From the NCBI GenBank assembly GCA_002371265.1, contig DFGT01000017.1:54791-118790 (forward strand): a DNA stretch of 64,000 nucleotides, in the 5' to 3' direction. The DNA comes from Bacteroidales bacterium UBA3743 (GTDB taxonomy: Bacteria > Bacteroidota > Bacteroidia > Bacteroidales > Paludibacteraceae). Both the position numbers and the translations under genes were made by a program. The notes below the pieces were generated by a model. It saw only the letters and a list, made by a program, of their open reading frames with translations. It searched no databases and was not told the DNA's origin. Shown here in pieces: positions 52,033 to 61,080 of the stretch (position 1 is the stretch's first letter; each line of letters begins with the position of its first letter).

Positions 52033-53125
52033 ACAAAAAAAGTTTCAATAAAAAACTATTCCTAAATGACGCTACATACAACAACATTCTTGTTGTCTTA
52101 GGGAAAGCAGAAGAATCATACATCCTTTCCGAAATATTATCAAAAAGAAGTTTCTTCAGATTTTCAAATTGTTTTTTATATACGTCAATTCCGGATTTTG
52201 ATAATTGAATCAACATAGATGCTGCACGCGCCTCTCTATTGCACTTAAAATCCTTTCTATAATCTGTGGCACATTTTGTCTTATACAATTCTAAGAATTG
52301 TGCAAATATTGCTTTGTCATATAAATCAATAATGTCAATATTTGACAAACTATGGCTCCATTTTGTCTTCTTTGCATCGGAAAGATCTATACCATGCTTA
52401 AGTGCAATCGCGTCTACACGAGCCTCCATCAAATCAGATTTGTATTTCAACTCATCTAACTTTGATCCATATTTCAATGAATAACTATACGGCAAATAAT
52501 AGATGTATCCATTACCTCTGATAACTTTAGCTGCGTCTACATATAAAAGATAATCCAGAACAAAAACATGATCTTCTCCCGCTCTGATTTTCGAATCGAA
52601 TCGAATGCTTTTTTCTTTTATTATCTTGGTCAGAAAAAAATTTGAATGAACTGCTTTTAAAATAGGAGAATCTATATACTTCTCCAAAAATAAATTAATT
52701 CTATTTTTAGGAAAAAATTCTCCTTTTCCTACATAATTCACTCGTTTTTCTCCATTATATACACTTATATAATCAGAATAAAATGATAATTGAAAATCAT
52801 CATTTGCAGAGCCTTCAACAAAATAAGACAAAAAAGAAGACTCTATTTCATCATCTGCATCCAAAAATGTAATCCAATCACCAGAGGCCTTTTCTATACC
52901 AAAATTTCGAGCGCTACTAACACCACCATTCTCCTTATGTAATGCAATGATACGATTGTCTTTACTTGCATATTCATCACATATTGAAGGTGTTGTATCG
53001 GTAGAACCGTCATCAACAAGTATAAGTTCCCAATCATTATACGATTGAGAAATTACACTTTCCACACACCGTTTCAATGTAGATTCTGCCTTATACGCAG
53101 GAACTATTATAGAAAACTTTGGCAT
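52019..53125 (-). CDS. Glycosyltransferase family 2 protein
   Basis: A 368-residue GT-A enzyme: KFSIIVPAYKAESTLKRCVE, LVDDGSTDTTPSICDE, NGGVSSARNFG and TFLDADDEIESSF near residue 92. The C-terminal 180 residues are rich in Lys, Tyr and Leu. ATG 53125 is chosen over GTG 53128. The gene is noticeably AT-rich compared with the housekeeping genes of the window, as are its neighbours up to 55.7 kb. Confidence 0.88.
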   Translation of the reverse strand: MPKFSIIVPAYKAESTLKRCVESVISQSYNDWELILVDDGSTDTTPSICDEYASKDNRIIALHKENGGVSSARNFGIEKASGDWITFLDADDEIESSFLSYFVEGSANDDFQLSFYSDYISVYNGEKRVNYVGKGEFFPKNRINLFLEKYIDSPILKAVHSNFFLTKIIKEKSIRFDSKIRAGEDHVFVLDYLLYVDAAKVIRGNGYIYYLPYSYSLKYGSKLDELKYKSDLMEARVDAIALKHGIDLSDAKKTKWSHSLSNIDIIDLYDKAIFAQFLELYKTKCATDYRKDFKCNREARAASMLIQLSKSGIDVYKKQFENLKKLLFDNISERMYDSSAFPKTTRMLLYVASFRNSFLLKLFLYVFK

Positions 53126-53160
53126 CACAAAATCAAATTAATCAAACAAAGTAGTTTCAA

Positions 53161-54144
53161 TTATGCCAAACCAATTTTTTTCCCCCATAAAAAATATAAT
53201 TTTTCAAAAATGGGATTGTTTACCACATATAAAGGCAACTTAAACATTCTAGTCTGGCGTAAAAAAACTTTATCAACAGGAGATATCTTAAAAAAATCTT
53301 TTGTCTCATCTATTTCAGCTAATATTGTATCTGCATTCTTTGATTCTTTCAATAATTCTGCTATTTTCATTGGAGATAACAAATTGAAAACAAATTTTTT
53401 TTCAATCATTGTATCCGCTTCAATAGCAGCTTTCTTATAAAGAGCCAAATACGACAACAAAGAATATGTTCTATCCTTATTTGCATTGTGCATCATAGAA
53501 CTACAATTATCAGTACGATAATAATAACACATATCTTCAACAAATGCAATCGACGTAATGTACTTTTGAAAATCAAATAACCAGGCTACATCTTCATGCA
53601 TATAACCTTCCATAAAGGTCAAATCATTCGATACAATTAAATCTCGTCTATATAGTTTTCCCCAAACAGAAATTGGAATATGCCATAAAAGAATTTGTTC
53701 TCTAATCCAATATCGATTTGAAGAGAATTCTGGAAATCTTCCTGCAATATTCCAATATTTTGATTTTCTATCACACAGAATATTGCCTTGGACCAGATCC
53801 ACCCCAGGATACTTCTCGGTCATAGCAACTAGTAATTCCAATGCATTTGGACACAACTTATCATCACTGTCCACAAACATCAAAAATTCTCCCGTTGCTC
53901 TTTTCAATCCTTTATTGCGAGCTACAGAAATGCCACCATTTTTTTCACTTTCTATAATTTCAAAAGAGGCGTTTCCAGTATACTCCGAAATAATGGATCT
54001 TGCAACATCAATACTACTGTCCTCTCCACAATCATCAACAATCAAACACTCAAAATCAGAAAAGGTCTGATCCATAATACTTTTCAAACAATCTTCAATG
54101 TAATTTTCAACATTGTAGACTGGTAATATAATAGAGATTTTCAT
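53161..54144 (-). CDS. Glycosyltransferase family 2 protein
   Basis: A 327-residue GT-A enzyme: KISIILPVYNVENYIEDCLK, CLIVDDCGEDSSIDVA, NGGISVARNKG and MFVDSDDKLCPNAL near residue 95. The C-terminal part has YMHEDVAWLFDFQKY, a common motif of capsule family 2 enzymes. The gene is AT-rich. Confidence 0.88.
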   Translation of the reverse strand: MKISIILPVYNVENYIEDCLKSIMDQTFSDFECLIVDDCGEDSSIDVARSIISEYTGNASFEIIESEKNGGISVARNKGLKRATGEFLMFVDSDDKLCPNALELLVAMTEKYPGVDLVQGNILCDRKSKYWNIAGRFPEFSSNRYWIREQILLWHIPISVWGKLYRRDLIVSNDLTFMEGYMHEDVAWLFDFQKYITSIAFVEDMCYYYRTDNCSSMMHNANKDRTYSLLSYLALYKKAAIEADTMIEKKFVFNLLSPMKIAELLKESKNADTILAEIDETKDFFKISPVDKVFLRQTRMFKLPLYVVNNPIFEKLYFLWGKKIGLA

Positions 54145-54154
54145 ATAAAAATTT

Positions 54155-55702
54155 CTATTTTTTTAGTTTTGCACTAATCATTGTAGCAAAACGACTATAT
54201 ATGTCCTTAGTGCCCCTTGTGAAAAAATATAACATTACGAAATAGACAATAGCAAATATAATCATAACAATGAGTGCATATAAAGCCCAAATAAGAAATG
54301 AAGTTGCTGGATCTAAAGCAATAAAAGCAATTGCCTTATGAGTTACAAAAAAAGCAAAAGCAAAACATGCAAAAAATCTTGCAAAATTTCCCCAATAAAT
54401 CCAAATACTAATTTTTATTCCTTGTGTAAATAAAAAATAAGGTTTCCAAATACCAACAATAAGAGCCATACTCACAATAGTACCTAACAAAACCCCTTCT
54501 AGCCCCCATAGAGATCCTCCAACAATTGCTACAACTACAGAAATGACGACTTCCGTAATCGGAGCCCAAACATCCCTAAATAAGCCATATCCTGTGATGA
54601 AACTATCAGTAGTGTTGCGAATTTGAATAATAAATGTATTCACTATAATCAAAAACAGCAACATTTCCCCCATGATATATTCCTCTCCTAACCAACATGT
54701 AATGAATGGCTCAGTAAGATGCCAGAAACCAAAAGCCAACATTCCAGCAATAAAAAATCTAAGTGCAAACAGCTCCCAATAAACTTTTATAACATTTTGT
54801 TTATTTCCTTCCGCTATCAAATTTCCAACACTAGCGACCCCACCATTCAATACATTTGTAACAAAAGATGTCGTTTTAGACGTCACTATGTAATAATTCT
54901 CGTATCTACCTACTGCATTCAAAGAGGCAAATTTAAACATCAATATCGGCTGAAGTTGAAACTGGGCAAATGTTGCAATCTTATGAACAAACAACTGTTT
55001 TGTCTTTTTAATAATTTCCGGATATTCCTTATACTTTTCCTTTCCTATTCTAATTTCCGCATGAAGCCAAGGATACTGTTGCCTGATTTTCCAATTTATA
55101 ATAAAACTTCCTATAATATTGGAAACTAAAAAAAGCAAAGTCCATATATAAGGATTGCTAGTAAAATATATAACAAGAATCTGAGCCAAATAACAAACCA
55201 AACTTGTAGCTTGGGTATAAGCATTCACAATATAGTTACGTTGGTCTGCACCCAACAAAGATTGACGGTAATTTACAAAATACGACAATAAAATTGATGA
55301 CAAAAAACTATAAAAAATAAAATATATTAGTATCAACGAAAAATTCTCCTTCTCAAAAATAATAGGGAAAAATAAAGAAATTGCAATACCACATCCCAAG
55401 ATAACAAATCCCACAATATAGTACAAATACCCCAAAACAGATACAATCTCATTGATTTTTTTATAGTCCTTTTCAAACAATGGCTTATATAGAGCATATC
55501 CTATAGATTGACCTATTCCAAGCTCTACAAGACTTAAGAATCCGAGAAAACTTTGCAACGTAGACGTTAATCCAAAAAAATCTGCCCCCAAAGCATCAAG
55601 GAAAATCTTTCTTGAAAAAAAGGACATTGCAAGATTTAGAAAGTAAAATATCATATTTACTTTCGCATTCATTAATGTCTTTTGGACTCTTGATTCAGCC
55701 AT
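54155..55702 (-). CDS. Wzx-type polysaccharide flippase
   Basis: A 515-residue membrane protein with about 12-14 helices of the MATE/MOP flippase group. It starts with KTLMNAKVNMIFYFLNLAMS and carries FFGLTSTLQSFLGFLSLVEL, typical of Wzx/RfbX-like proteins in Bacteroides. It would flip the lipid-linked repeat unit to the periplasmic side for the EpsG-like polymerase. It lies directly downstream of the dehydratase gene. Confidence 0.9.
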   Translation of the reverse strand: MAESRVQKTLMNAKVNMIFYFLNLAMSFFSRKIFLDALGADFFGLTSTLQSFLGFLSLVELGIGQSIGYALYKPLFEKDYKKINEIVSVLGYLYYIVGFVILGCGIAISLFFPIIFEKENFSLILIYFIFYSFLSSILLSYFVNYRQSLLGADQRNYIVNAYTQATSLVCYLAQILVIYFTSNPYIWTLLFLVSNIIGSFIINWKIRQQYPWLHAEIRIGKEKYKEYPEIIKKTKQLFVHKIATFAQFQLQPILMFKFASLNAVGRYENYYIVTSKTTSFVTNVLNGGVASVGNLIAEGNKQNVIKVYWELFALRFFIAGMLAFGFWHLTEPFITCWLGEEYIMGEMLLFLIIVNTFIIQIRNTTDSFITGYGLFRDVWAPITEVVISVVVAIVGGSLWGLEGVLLGTIVSMALIVGIWKPYFLFTQGIKISIWIYWGNFARFFACFAFAFFVTHKAIAFIALDPATSFLIWALYALIVMIIFAIVYFVMLYFFTRGTKDIYSRFATMISAKLKK

Positions 55703-55744
55703 TTATACGTTTTTCCTATTGAAAAAAATTAATAATTATGAAAA

Positions 55745-57658
55745 TCACTCCTTGTCAAGGACCTCGTATTTTGAATGCTTGCTCTTAAACTCTGGCACCA
55801 AAACCTTCATCTGCTTAACAATTGACATATCATCATAACCAGCCTTTGTTATATCAATAAGCTTGTTAATCTGCGAGCATACTTCCGCATATCCAAGTTC
55901 TCGAACAGATGCCAACTTAATCTTTGGATGTGACGATGGTTTAGTGTTCTCTTCCTTGTTCAGCAACTCCTCATATAGCTTTTCTCCATCACGCAATCCT
56001 GTATATTTGATTTCCACATCAGTTGCTCCAGAAAGCAGAATTATACGTTTGGCCAAATCCGCAATACGCACTGGCTTTCCCATATCAAACACGAAGATCT
56101 CTCCTCCATGTCCCATCGTTCCTGCCTGAAGCACCAATTTACATGCCTCTGGTATCAGCATGAAATAACGGATTATATCAGGATGTGTAACTGTTAGAGG
56201 ACCACCTGCCTTCAACTGCTCCTTGAACAACGGAATAACAGATCCATTTGAACCCAAGACATTACCGAATCTTGTTGTGACAAATTCAGTGCATCCTTCA
56301 ATCTTACCATCCTTGATCTCCTTGTCAAGACTTTGGCAATACATCTCACAAATTCGTTTTGAACATCCCATGACGTTTGTAGGATTTACCGCCTTATCTG
56401 TAGAAACCATCACAAACTTTTTGACACCATACTTTACTGACAAATCCGCCATTATTCTGGTGCCATCTATATTATTCATGACTGCTTCTCCTGGATTATC
56501 TTCCATCATAGGCACGTGCTTATATGCAGCGGCATGGAATACATATTCAGGCTTGTATTTATCGAACAAATACTCCATATGTATCTTATGATGGATACTT
56601 GCTGTCACTGTTTCTGCAGGAATATCAGGGAACTTGCGAGCCATCATCAATCTGATGTCATGAAGTGGTGTCTCCGCCTGATCCACAAGTACCAACTGGC
56701 TAGGACCAAACTCTGAAACCTGTCTTACTATCTCCGAACCAATAGAACCTGCGGCTCCTGTAATCAATATGCTCTTTCCTTTCAAGACGTTGCTGATAGC
56801 ATCCAAGTCGACATCTATCTGGTTACGTGGCAACAGATCCTCAACGTCTACTTCCTTCAAATGAGTGTAACGCAAATCACTCTTTCCGTCCCACTCCTGC
56901 TGGTTGTACATCAATATCTTGATACCTGCTTCAGCCAATGCGTCTGCCATCTGCTGATTATTTCTGATTGCATCCGACTTCAATGGAGACACCATCAATA
57001 CAGTTGCGTTTTTTTGGCGCATTCTGCTGACCAGTTTGTCATCATTCGCATAAATTTTCACGCCCATCAACAAATGGTGAGCATCACTTTCGACGTCCGA
57101 CACAAAACCAGTAACTTCATATTTCGACTCTTGAGCTTGGATGCTTTTTGCCAAAGCAACTCCACCTTCTTTTACTCCATAGATAAAAACCCTCTGCACT
57201 GAAACATCTATAAAGTAAACATCATAAAAATATTTTGTCATAATTCTGACAAAACACATTATCAAAGTCGACATGACACATATAGCAAGCAACTCATTCC
57301 ATGACAACGGAACCAAATAACTGTCTATTTTAGTTGTATGTCTTACTATAAATATCAAGACTATAGCAATAACAGTGGCCGTCCAAAGACGCATCAGGTC
57401 TACAAAAGAAGAGTATCTCAACACTCCGCTGTATGTGTATCTCAACCTAAAGCCTATCAGATAGAAAACCAGATAAGCACAAAATGTCAATAACAATGGT
57501 CCAAAATTTGCAAGTGTGCTTGCGGCTCCTGTCATCATTGCATGTACAAAGAAACTAGTTCCGACAACAATCAGACAGTCCATAAGTAGTACTAACCAAT
57601 AAGACAACGCATCCTTAGAAAAATACCAATGCGTGAACCTACAAAATAGATTATTCAT
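55745..57658 (-). CDS. PglF/CapD/WbpM-type UDP-GlcNAc 4,6-dehydratase
   Basis: A 637-residue membrane enzyme. Four N-terminal helices (residues 18-135) precede a CoA-binding-like Rossmann domain (YGVKEGGVALAKSIQA) and the catalytic SDR domain: NAD-binding ITGAAGSIGSEIVRQ near 298, and the active-site region MVSTDKAVNPTNVMGCSK near 425 with the Thr-Asp-Lys of PglF-like enzymes. It converts UDP-GlcNAc to the 4-keto-6-deoxy sugar used by the PglE-like aminotransferase. Confidence 0.93.
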   Translation of the reverse strand: MNNLFCRFTHWYFSKDALSYWLVLLMDCLIVVGTSFFVHAMMTGAASTLANFGPLLLTFCAYLVFYLIGFRLRYTYSGVLRYSSFVDLMRLWTATVIAIVLIFIVRHTTKIDSYLVPLSWNELLAICVMSTLIMCFVRIMTKYFYDVYFIDVSVQRVFIYGVKEGGVALAKSIQAQESKYEVTGFVSDVESDAHHLLMGVKIYANDDKLVSRMRQKNATVLMVSPLKSDAIRNNQQMADALAEAGIKILMYNQQEWDGKSDLRYTHLKEVDVEDLLPRNQIDVDLDAISNVLKGKSILITGAAGSIGSEIVRQVSEFGPSQLVLVDQAETPLHDIRLMMARKFPDIPAETVTASIHHKIHMEYLFDKYKPEYVFHAAAYKHVPMMEDNPGEAVMNNIDGTRIMADLSVKYGVKKFVMVSTDKAVNPTNVMGCSKRICEMYCQSLDKEIKDGKIEGCTEFVTTRFGNVLGSNGSVIPLFKEQLKAGGPLTVTHPDIIRYFMLIPEACKLVLQAGTMGHGGEIFVFDMGKPVRIADLAKRIILLSGATDVEIKYTGLRDGEKLYEELLNKEENTKPSSHPKIKLASVRELGYAEVCSQINKLIDITKAGYDDMSIVKQMKVLVPEFKSKHSKYEVLDKE

Positions 57659-57677
57659 TTTCGTATATCAGTATAAT

Positions 57678-60089
57678 TTATTCTTTAATATAATTACCAT
57701 AACCATAGCCGTAGCCATATCCATATTTTGTTCCCATTGTCTTAGTGACAGATGTGCCATTAAGGATCAACGAAAGTGATGGGAATTTCTTCTGGTTGTA
57801 GAATGTGTCTACAATTGGCAACATATCCTTCTTCATCAAACCGGCACGAACCACAAACAATGCCATATCAACATACTCAGAAACAACATTAGCATCAGCG
57901 ACAACATCAACTGGTGGGCAATCGATAAACACATAATCATACTCTTGTTTCAATTCTTCTATCATTCTTGGAAGATAATCCTCATTGAATAGCAACTCAG
58001 TTGGATTCGGTGGTATTTCTCCTACAGGTATGACATCAAATGTGCTGTCCTCGATATGCACTAAAACATCTCTCCAACTTTTTCTGTCTCCATTTAAATA
58101 GTCTACAACTCCATGATGAGGACGATCTACCACTTGAGACAATGACGCTCTACGCAAGTCTAAATCAACAGCAACAACTTTCTTCTTTTTTAGCGACATA
58201 CAATATGCAAGGTTTGCAGACACAAAACTTTTTCCACTACCTGGATTCAACGAAGTAAACATCACTACCTTATGTGTTTTTCCTTTTCCAAGCATAAAGT
58301 CGACATTCGTTCGTACTACACGAAATGCTTCATTAATAATGTTACGACAACTTTCCTTTACCACCAGTGTGATTCCATTTTCTGTATTTCCTTCCTTCTT
58401 AGTACACTGTGGTATTTCTCCCGCAAATGGAACAGCAAGACGTTCTACATCCTGACGTCCACGAATCGTTGTGTTACACATTTCTATCAAAAACATAACC
58501 GTGGCTGGCAATAACAAACCGGCTACTATTGCGAACATCCATATCACAGAACGATTTGGGGCAGCAGGAGAATTGCTTCCTCGAGGTTCTGTAATTAAAC
58601 GGGTATTGTAAGCTGTAAACGCTTGAGACAATGCATTTTCCTCTCGTTTCTGTAACAAGAACAAATACAATCCCTCCATAACCTTTTGCTGTCTCTCCTC
58701 AGACAACAAATACTTAGCTTGGTTTGGATTTCTAGCCAACTGACGCTCTGTTCTAGACTCTTGAGCATTAACATTCTTAATCTGCATTGATAGGGATGCA
58801 ATCTCATTATTAACACTCTGCAAAATAACAGACTGCATTGCATTCAAATGTTTTGTCTGGTCCTTTACCAATGGATGATTCTCACTACTGTTAGCTAGCA
58901 TTCTATTACGCTCAAGCAAAATCTTATTGTATTCTGCAATCTGACTCTGAAGATTTCCACTTGACATACTAGAAGATATTGGCAACGGATTGTCAAAATT
59001 CTGCTCCCTCAAAATATCTTGAATATACTCAAGCATAGACAATTGATTGTTCAACTCCAACAAGCGATCCTTTGTCGCAGAATTCTGTTGCAAATACAAC
59101 TGTGATACAGCTGCAATATCAGGCAATAGGTTCTTTCCCTTAAAGTTTGCAATGTTTTTATCTATACCTGTCAATTCAGATTCAATCACACCTAGACGAG
59201 AAGATATAAATTCCGAAGTGCTTTCTGCAATTCTGTTTTTATCATGCACCCAATTATCATTATATACTTTTATAACGGTTTTTATAACGTCTGTTGCTCT
59301 CTCCGTCGACTCATCTGTAATTGATAGATTTACAACAGTTGACTGTTTTTCTACCAATCCGACTGCAAGAGTTCCATTATATGTATTCGTGGCTGCATCT
59401 ATACTTGTACGATAAAAATTGATGTTCTTGTATACATCACCACCGTCTACTCCAGTCTGATAAATCGCTAAATGACCGACTGGAGTTTCCGTTGAAATAG
59501 AATCTCCCAACTTGATATTGATAGATTCCTTATATTCAATTCCTTTATTATTAAAATCATACAATACAGCATAGTCGTCATCCGACAATTTTATCTTAAA
59601 CGAAACGAAATCTGTATTTTCTTTTTTCGTAGCGTCAAATACAACTTTTACCGGAGATTTTCCATATATGTCTTGCTCTCTTAGGTCAACTGGTATCTTA
59701 TAATAATCCATCAGCTGCAATTCCCTAACCACCTGGGTCATCAGAGTAGGCGACTTCAATGAAATAAGTTCATTGCTAAGATTAGACTTATTTGCGACCA
59801 AACCAATATCCTGCATCTCTGATGCTATATTTGCCACGGAAGAACCTTTGCTTTCATCTTTGATAAGAAGCATAGCAGACCTTGTATACACAGGAGATGT
59901 TGTAGCCAAATAATACCAAGCTGCACCCAAACAAATCGCCAACGATATTATAAACCAATACCAATGTGAAACAAAAGATGCCAGCACCTCTGCAATAGAA
60001 AAACCATTATTGCCACCAACAGGTGTATTAGGCTGAGTTGAAGCAGCAACATTTACTTCATCACCGCCAGTTTTACTTACCATCACCAT
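57678..60089 (-). CDS. Wzc-type polysaccharide co-polymerase and tyrosine kinase
   Basis: An 803-residue inner-membrane protein. The N-terminal Wzz domain is flanked by helices near residues 38-58 and 515-540. A long periplasmic coiled coil lies between them. The cytoplasmic BY-kinase has Walker A LNPGSGKSFVSAN near 612, Walker A' VVAVDLDLRRA, and Walker B VFIDCPPVDVVADA. The C-terminus is a Tyr-rich tail (YGYGYGYGYGNY) for autophosphorylation. It controls chain length and export. It is the second gene of the locus, 31 bases after upxY. Confidence 0.95.
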   Translation of the reverse strand: MVMVSKTGGDEVNVAASTQPNTPVGGNNGFSIAEVLASFVSHWYWFIISLAICLGAAWYYLATTSPVYTRSAMLLIKDESKGSSVANIASEMQDIGLVANKSNLSNELISLKSPTLMTQVVRELQLMDYYKIPVDLREQDIYGKSPVKVVFDATKKENTDFVSFKIKLSDDDYAVLYDFNNKGIEYKESINIKLGDSISTETPVGHLAIYQTGVDGGDVYKNINFYRTSIDAATNTYNGTLAVGLVEKQSTVVNLSITDESTERATDVIKTVIKVYNDNWVHDKNRIAESTSEFISSRLGVIESELTGIDKNIANFKGKNLLPDIAAVSQLYLQQNSATKDRLLELNNQLSMLEYIQDILREQNFDNPLPISSSMSSGNLQSQIAEYNKILLERNRMLANSSENHPLVKDQTKHLNAMQSVILQSVNNEIASLSMQIKNVNAQESRTERQLARNPNQAKYLLSEERQQKVMEGLYLFLLQKREENALSQAFTAYNTRLITEPRGSNSPAAPNRSVIWMFAIVAGLLLPATVMFLIEMCNTTIRGRQDVERLAVPFAGEIPQCTKKEGNTENGITLVVKESCRNIINEAFRVVRTNVDFMLGKGKTHKVVMFTSLNPGSGKSFVSANLAYCMSLKKKKVVAVDLDLRRASLSQVVDRPHHGVVDYLNGDRKSWRDVLVHIEDSTFDVIPVGEIPPNPTELLFNEDYLPRMIEELKQEYDYVFIDCPPVDVVADANVVSEYVDMALFVVRAGLMKKDMLPIVDTFYNQKKFPSLSLILNGTSVTKTMGTKYGYGYGYGYGNYIKE

Positions 60090-60120
60090 AATTAAATCGT
60101 TGTATCTAAATTTCTTTTTT

Positions 60121-60663
60121 TCAATTTATTAATTCTACCATATCGGGCTCAACCTCCGCACTGATGCCAAACAGACCATCTAACACAACAACAAGTGTCT
60201 TGCGTCGGCAACCTTTTCTTCTAACAAAATAACCCTCCACTCCATCCAAAGCGCCTCCAATCATTCTTATTCTTTGCCCTTTTGCCAATTGTATTTCCTC
60301 TGGCATAAATATTTGTGAATTTCCATTTGATTCCGCCACTCGAATAAAATCCTCCATCGCCTTAAGCGGTACAATCAAACAATCAGCCTGTTTTCCGCTA
60401 CAGCGGTTATAAACAAACTGGAAATTGCTTCCAACTACCGTATGTGGCATTATACTTTCTTTGCTGCCATACACAAACAAAAGGTTAGGGATTATTGGTT
60501 CATTTGATATAAACTTTTTCCCCTTAAGAGTCTTCACTACTGTTTTCATGGCCTGATAATAACGTATGCCACTTTCATCCAGTTTCTGTTTGACTCCAGT
60601 CTCACAAAAACGACCAAGTGTACGCATAACATACCAATGCTTATTTTGATCCTCTTTTTCCAT
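60121..60663 (-). CDS. UpxY-family transcription antiterminator (NusG paralogue)
   Basis: A 180-residue protein. The NusG N-terminal domain starts HWYVMRTLGRFCETGVKQKL, and the KOW domain near residue 128 reads LAKGQRIRMIGGALDGVEG. In Bacteroides each capsule operon begins with such a gene, which keeps RNA polymerase reading through its own long operon. ATG 60663 is preferred to TTG 60666. The inhibitor gene upxZ, which often follows, is missing here, as is a Wza export gene. Confidence 0.92.
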   Translation of the reverse strand: MEKEDQNKHWYVMRTLGRFCETGVKQKLDESGIRYYQAMKTVVKTLKGKKFISNEPIIPNLLFVYGSKESIMPHTVVGSNFQFVYNRCSGKQADCLIVPLKAMEDFIRVAESNGNSQIFMPEEIQLAKGQRIRMIGGALDGVEGYFVRRKGCRRKTLVVVLDGLFGISAEVEPDMVELIN

Positions 60664-60664
60664 C

Positions 60665-60692
60665 AAAAAACTTCTTACAAAAAACTTCTTAC
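60665..60692. repeat. Exact 14-bp tandem repeat next to the upxY start codon
   Basis: AAAAAACTTCTTAC occurs twice in a row on the plus strand. On the upxY mRNA this gives two GUAAGAAGUUUUUU units ending one base before the AUG at 60663. A change in copy number would move the leader by 14 bases and not affect the reading frame. Confidence 0.85.
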
Positions 60693-60728
60693 CATTAGTT
60701 TTTTGACAAAATGATACACCTCTGACTC

Positions 60729-60753
60729 CTTAAGCTCAGCATAAGAGCATAAG
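60729..60753 (-). promoter_or_regulatory. Hairpin in the leader of the glycan operon
   Basis: On the minus strand CTTA-T-GCTC and GAGC-T-TAAG pair around a seven-base loop with one T/T mismatch. It lies about 70 bases upstream of upxY and has no T run. It could be the RNA or DNA element that recruits the UpxY protein, by analogy with other NusG paralogues. Confidence 0.4.
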
Positions 60754-61052
60754 AAACAATCACTTATATAAAATCGTATCACTTTTATCGTTAGCATTGA
60801 TATTAAACCCTTATATCAACCCACTTCTGTTCGCATCAATAAAACGCAAATAAAGCGACACAAAAATAATAAAAAAACGAATATAAATACAGAGCCATTA
60901 CTTAAAAAATGTTAATTTTTTCCAAATAAGGCTTTGCTTTATGTGTTTTTATACATAAATATGCACAAAAAAAATATTTTTAATCTGTTTCACACATCGA
61001 CTATATTTATACAAATATCAAACATTTGTATTATGCTTTAAGAATTATATGT

Positions 61053-61060
61053 TATCTTTG
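61053..61060 (+). promoter_or_regulatory. -7 promoter box of hisB
   Basis: TATCTTTG is an exact consensus match and lies 20 bases before the ATG at 61081. TTA (61031-61033) stands where TTG is expected, with 19 bases of spacing. Confidence 0.6.
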
Positions 61061-61080
61061 CCAACAATTAATAAATATAG

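Larger units (their letters stand above)
60664..61080. other. Divergent regulatory region between the glycan operon and hisB
   Basis: About 417 AT-rich bases without a gene. It holds a 14-bp exact tandem repeat just before the upxY start (60665-60692), a leader hairpin (60729-60753), a weak minus-strand box (60861-60868) and the hisB box at 61053-61060. I looked for inverted repeats flanking a promoter, as at invertible capsule promoters of Bacteroides, and found none convincing. Confidence 0.55.

Noticed and set aside
60664..61080. Invertible promoter upstream of the glycan locus
   Set aside because: Bacteroides capsule promoters are often flanked by inverted repeats, but I found no matching pair around a promoter here, and no invertase gene.
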